This document shows positions 21,203-21,825 of a stretch of 21,825 nt of DNA, in pieces. Positions within the stretch are counted from its first letter, which is position 1, and every line of letters begins with the position of its first letter. Origin of the DNA: a virus; the IMG/VR virus record IMGVR_UViG_3300047375_001143, positions 1 through 21,825 of that record, one strand, 5' to 3'. The notes beneath the pieces were generated by a model. That model did no database searches, was not told the DNA's origin, and saw only the letters and a list, made by a program, of their open reading frames with translations. The position numbers and the translations under genes are program-made.

Positions 21203-21511
21203 TTAATACAAGCACTCCGAATAAAGTTCAGTTCCGTTTCCAAAACTTGCAATCACTTGTCCTTGTACTCTTGCTATTTTCATCGCTTCTTTTCTATCTA
21301 CAAATCTATTTTTTGTTGTTAAAAACCCTTGTTTTGCATTTTGCAAACACTTTACTCTCCATTCATCACTATCTCCAACTAATGTCCTTATACGACTAAT
21401 TTGAAAGAAGCAATCTCCATGTCTTAATCCTAAATAAATACCGTTGTAAACATCGTTTACATTAGTTATCTCTATTGCGCTACATACTATCTTTTCTTCT
21501 CTTTCACTCAT
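21203..21511 (-). CDS. Conserved phage hypothetical protein (GFxTxxxRFVDRxEA family)
   Basis: 102 aa. The C-terminal half contains QGFLTTKNRFVDRKEAMKIA and GQVIASF, then ELYSECLY. This is a pattern found in many phage hypothetical proteins, where GF-x-T-x-x-x-R-F-V-x-R-x-E-A is followed some 20 residues later by LxSExLY/W. The N-terminus (IVCSAIEITNVNDVYNGIYL, GLRHGDCFFQISRI) also fits that family, which usually has an H-x-D/C element there. Biochemical role unknown. Starts with a full leader copy and overlaps the upstream gene by ATGA. Confidence 0.82.
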   Translation of the reverse strand: MSEREEKIVCSAIEITNVNDVYNGIYLGLRHGDCFFQISRIRTLVGDSDEWRVKCLQNAKQGFLTTKNRFVDRKEAMKIARVQGQVIASFGNGTELYSECLY

Positions 21512-21798
21512 CTCTCTTTGGTTTTAAAGGTTTCTAATATATGTAGAGCAAAGTCCGCCATCATATCATAATGGTAATCAGCAAAGATTTGTCCTTCACC
21601 ACGATTAGACTGAACAAACTCATCAGTCATAGATAGAATCTTATCGTGTGTCATTGCCTCTTTCTCAAGCATTGATTGTGCTTTTGCTAAGTCAACAATA
21701 TACTCAACTGCCAACGATTCAAGCAATCTTCCTTCTTCGGAAAGTTCTCTTGAGCGTTGAATTGCTTGGTCAATTAACTCTTGCATTGGTGTTTTCAT
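21508..21798 (-). CDS. Hypothetical protein ending ETFKTKER
   Basis: 96 aa, helical and acidic: MKTPMQELIDQAIQRSRELS, then EEGRLLESLAVEYIVDLAKA and FADYHYDMMADFALHILETF. 'MKTPMQELIDxA' and a late 'FxxxYY/YHY' are seen in small helical phage proteins of Bacteroidota, always without function. The last eight residues and stop come from the next gene's leader. It is the first gene inside the window; its own promoter is not visible. Confidence 0.78.
   Translation of the reverse strand: MKTPMQELIDQAIQRSRELSEEGRLLESLAVEYIVDLAKAQSMLEKEAMTHDKILSMTDEFVQSNRGEGQIFADYHYDMMADFALHILETFKTKER
21509..21535 (-). promoter_or_regulatory. Repeated translation leader, full copy
   Basis: Identical over its full length to the copy at 20441-20467. 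It encodes ETFKTKER and the TGA of the upstream gene. Confidence 0.78.
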
Positions 21799-21813
21799 CT
21801 CTCTTTACCTTTA
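21796..21813 (-). promoter_or_regulatory. Repeated translation leader, divergent copy
   Basis: TAAAGGTAAAGAGAGATG: the purine run is conserved, the 5' half is not. Confidence 0.6.
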
Positions 21814-21825
21814 TTATTACCCTAT

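Noticed and set aside
15584-21813. Regularly recurring 20-27-nt repeats as a CRISPR array
   Set aside because: The copies are separated by genes of varied length, always abut an ATG, and vary in sequence; there are no uniform spacers or cas genes.

Overview
The window is part of the genome of a tailed, contractile (myovirus-type, T4-like) phage, strongly AT-rich, with every convincing gene on the minus strand, so transcription runs from high to low coordinates. Recognisable virion genes are a gp25-type and a gp6-type baseplate wedge protein, a gp5-like spike, several structural proteins and a very long tail or baseplate protein that runs off the left edge. Four promoters of the form TTTG-N20-TATATTTA (the Bacteroidota -33/-7 type) and a small signal-peptide protein with a C-terminus like the flavobacterial PID-CTERM sorting domain suggest a Bacteroidota host, probably Flavobacteriia. 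The host is an inference; the phage assignment is firm.

Layout in transcription order. (1) 21.8-15.2 kb: about two dozen small, tightly packed, mostly unrecognised genes of early or accessory type. Many start with the same leader (CCTTTAAAACC, then AAAGAGAGATG). The exceptions to 'unrecognised' are a PID-CTERM-like membrane protein, a DUF932 protein, a SprT-like metalloprotease, a lipoprotein and two small zinc-ribbon-like proteins. Many of these genes are under 60 codons. (2) 15.15-14.8 kb: a non-coding cassette with a promoter, an initiator-type tRNA-Met(CAU), about 220 nt of predicted structured RNA and an intrinsic terminator. (3) 14.75-12.3 kb: two small membrane-anchored proteins, several unknowns, an HD-domain phosphohydrolase and a possible 17-codon leader peptide behind a polypurine tract. 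(4) 12.3-11.6 kb: a gp55-like late sigma factor. (5) 11.6 kb to the left edge: the baseplate/tail morphogenesis operon, with genes joined mostly by TAATG stop/start overlaps.

How the parts fit: host-type promoters would drive the early and tRNA/ncRNA units. The phage sigma factor then probably switches transcription to the structural operon immediately downstream of its own gene. The points most worth a second look are the structured RNA paired with an initiator tRNA, the repeated translation-start cassette (which gives unrelated proteins the same C-terminal residues), and the duplicated promoter module around the lipoprotein gene.
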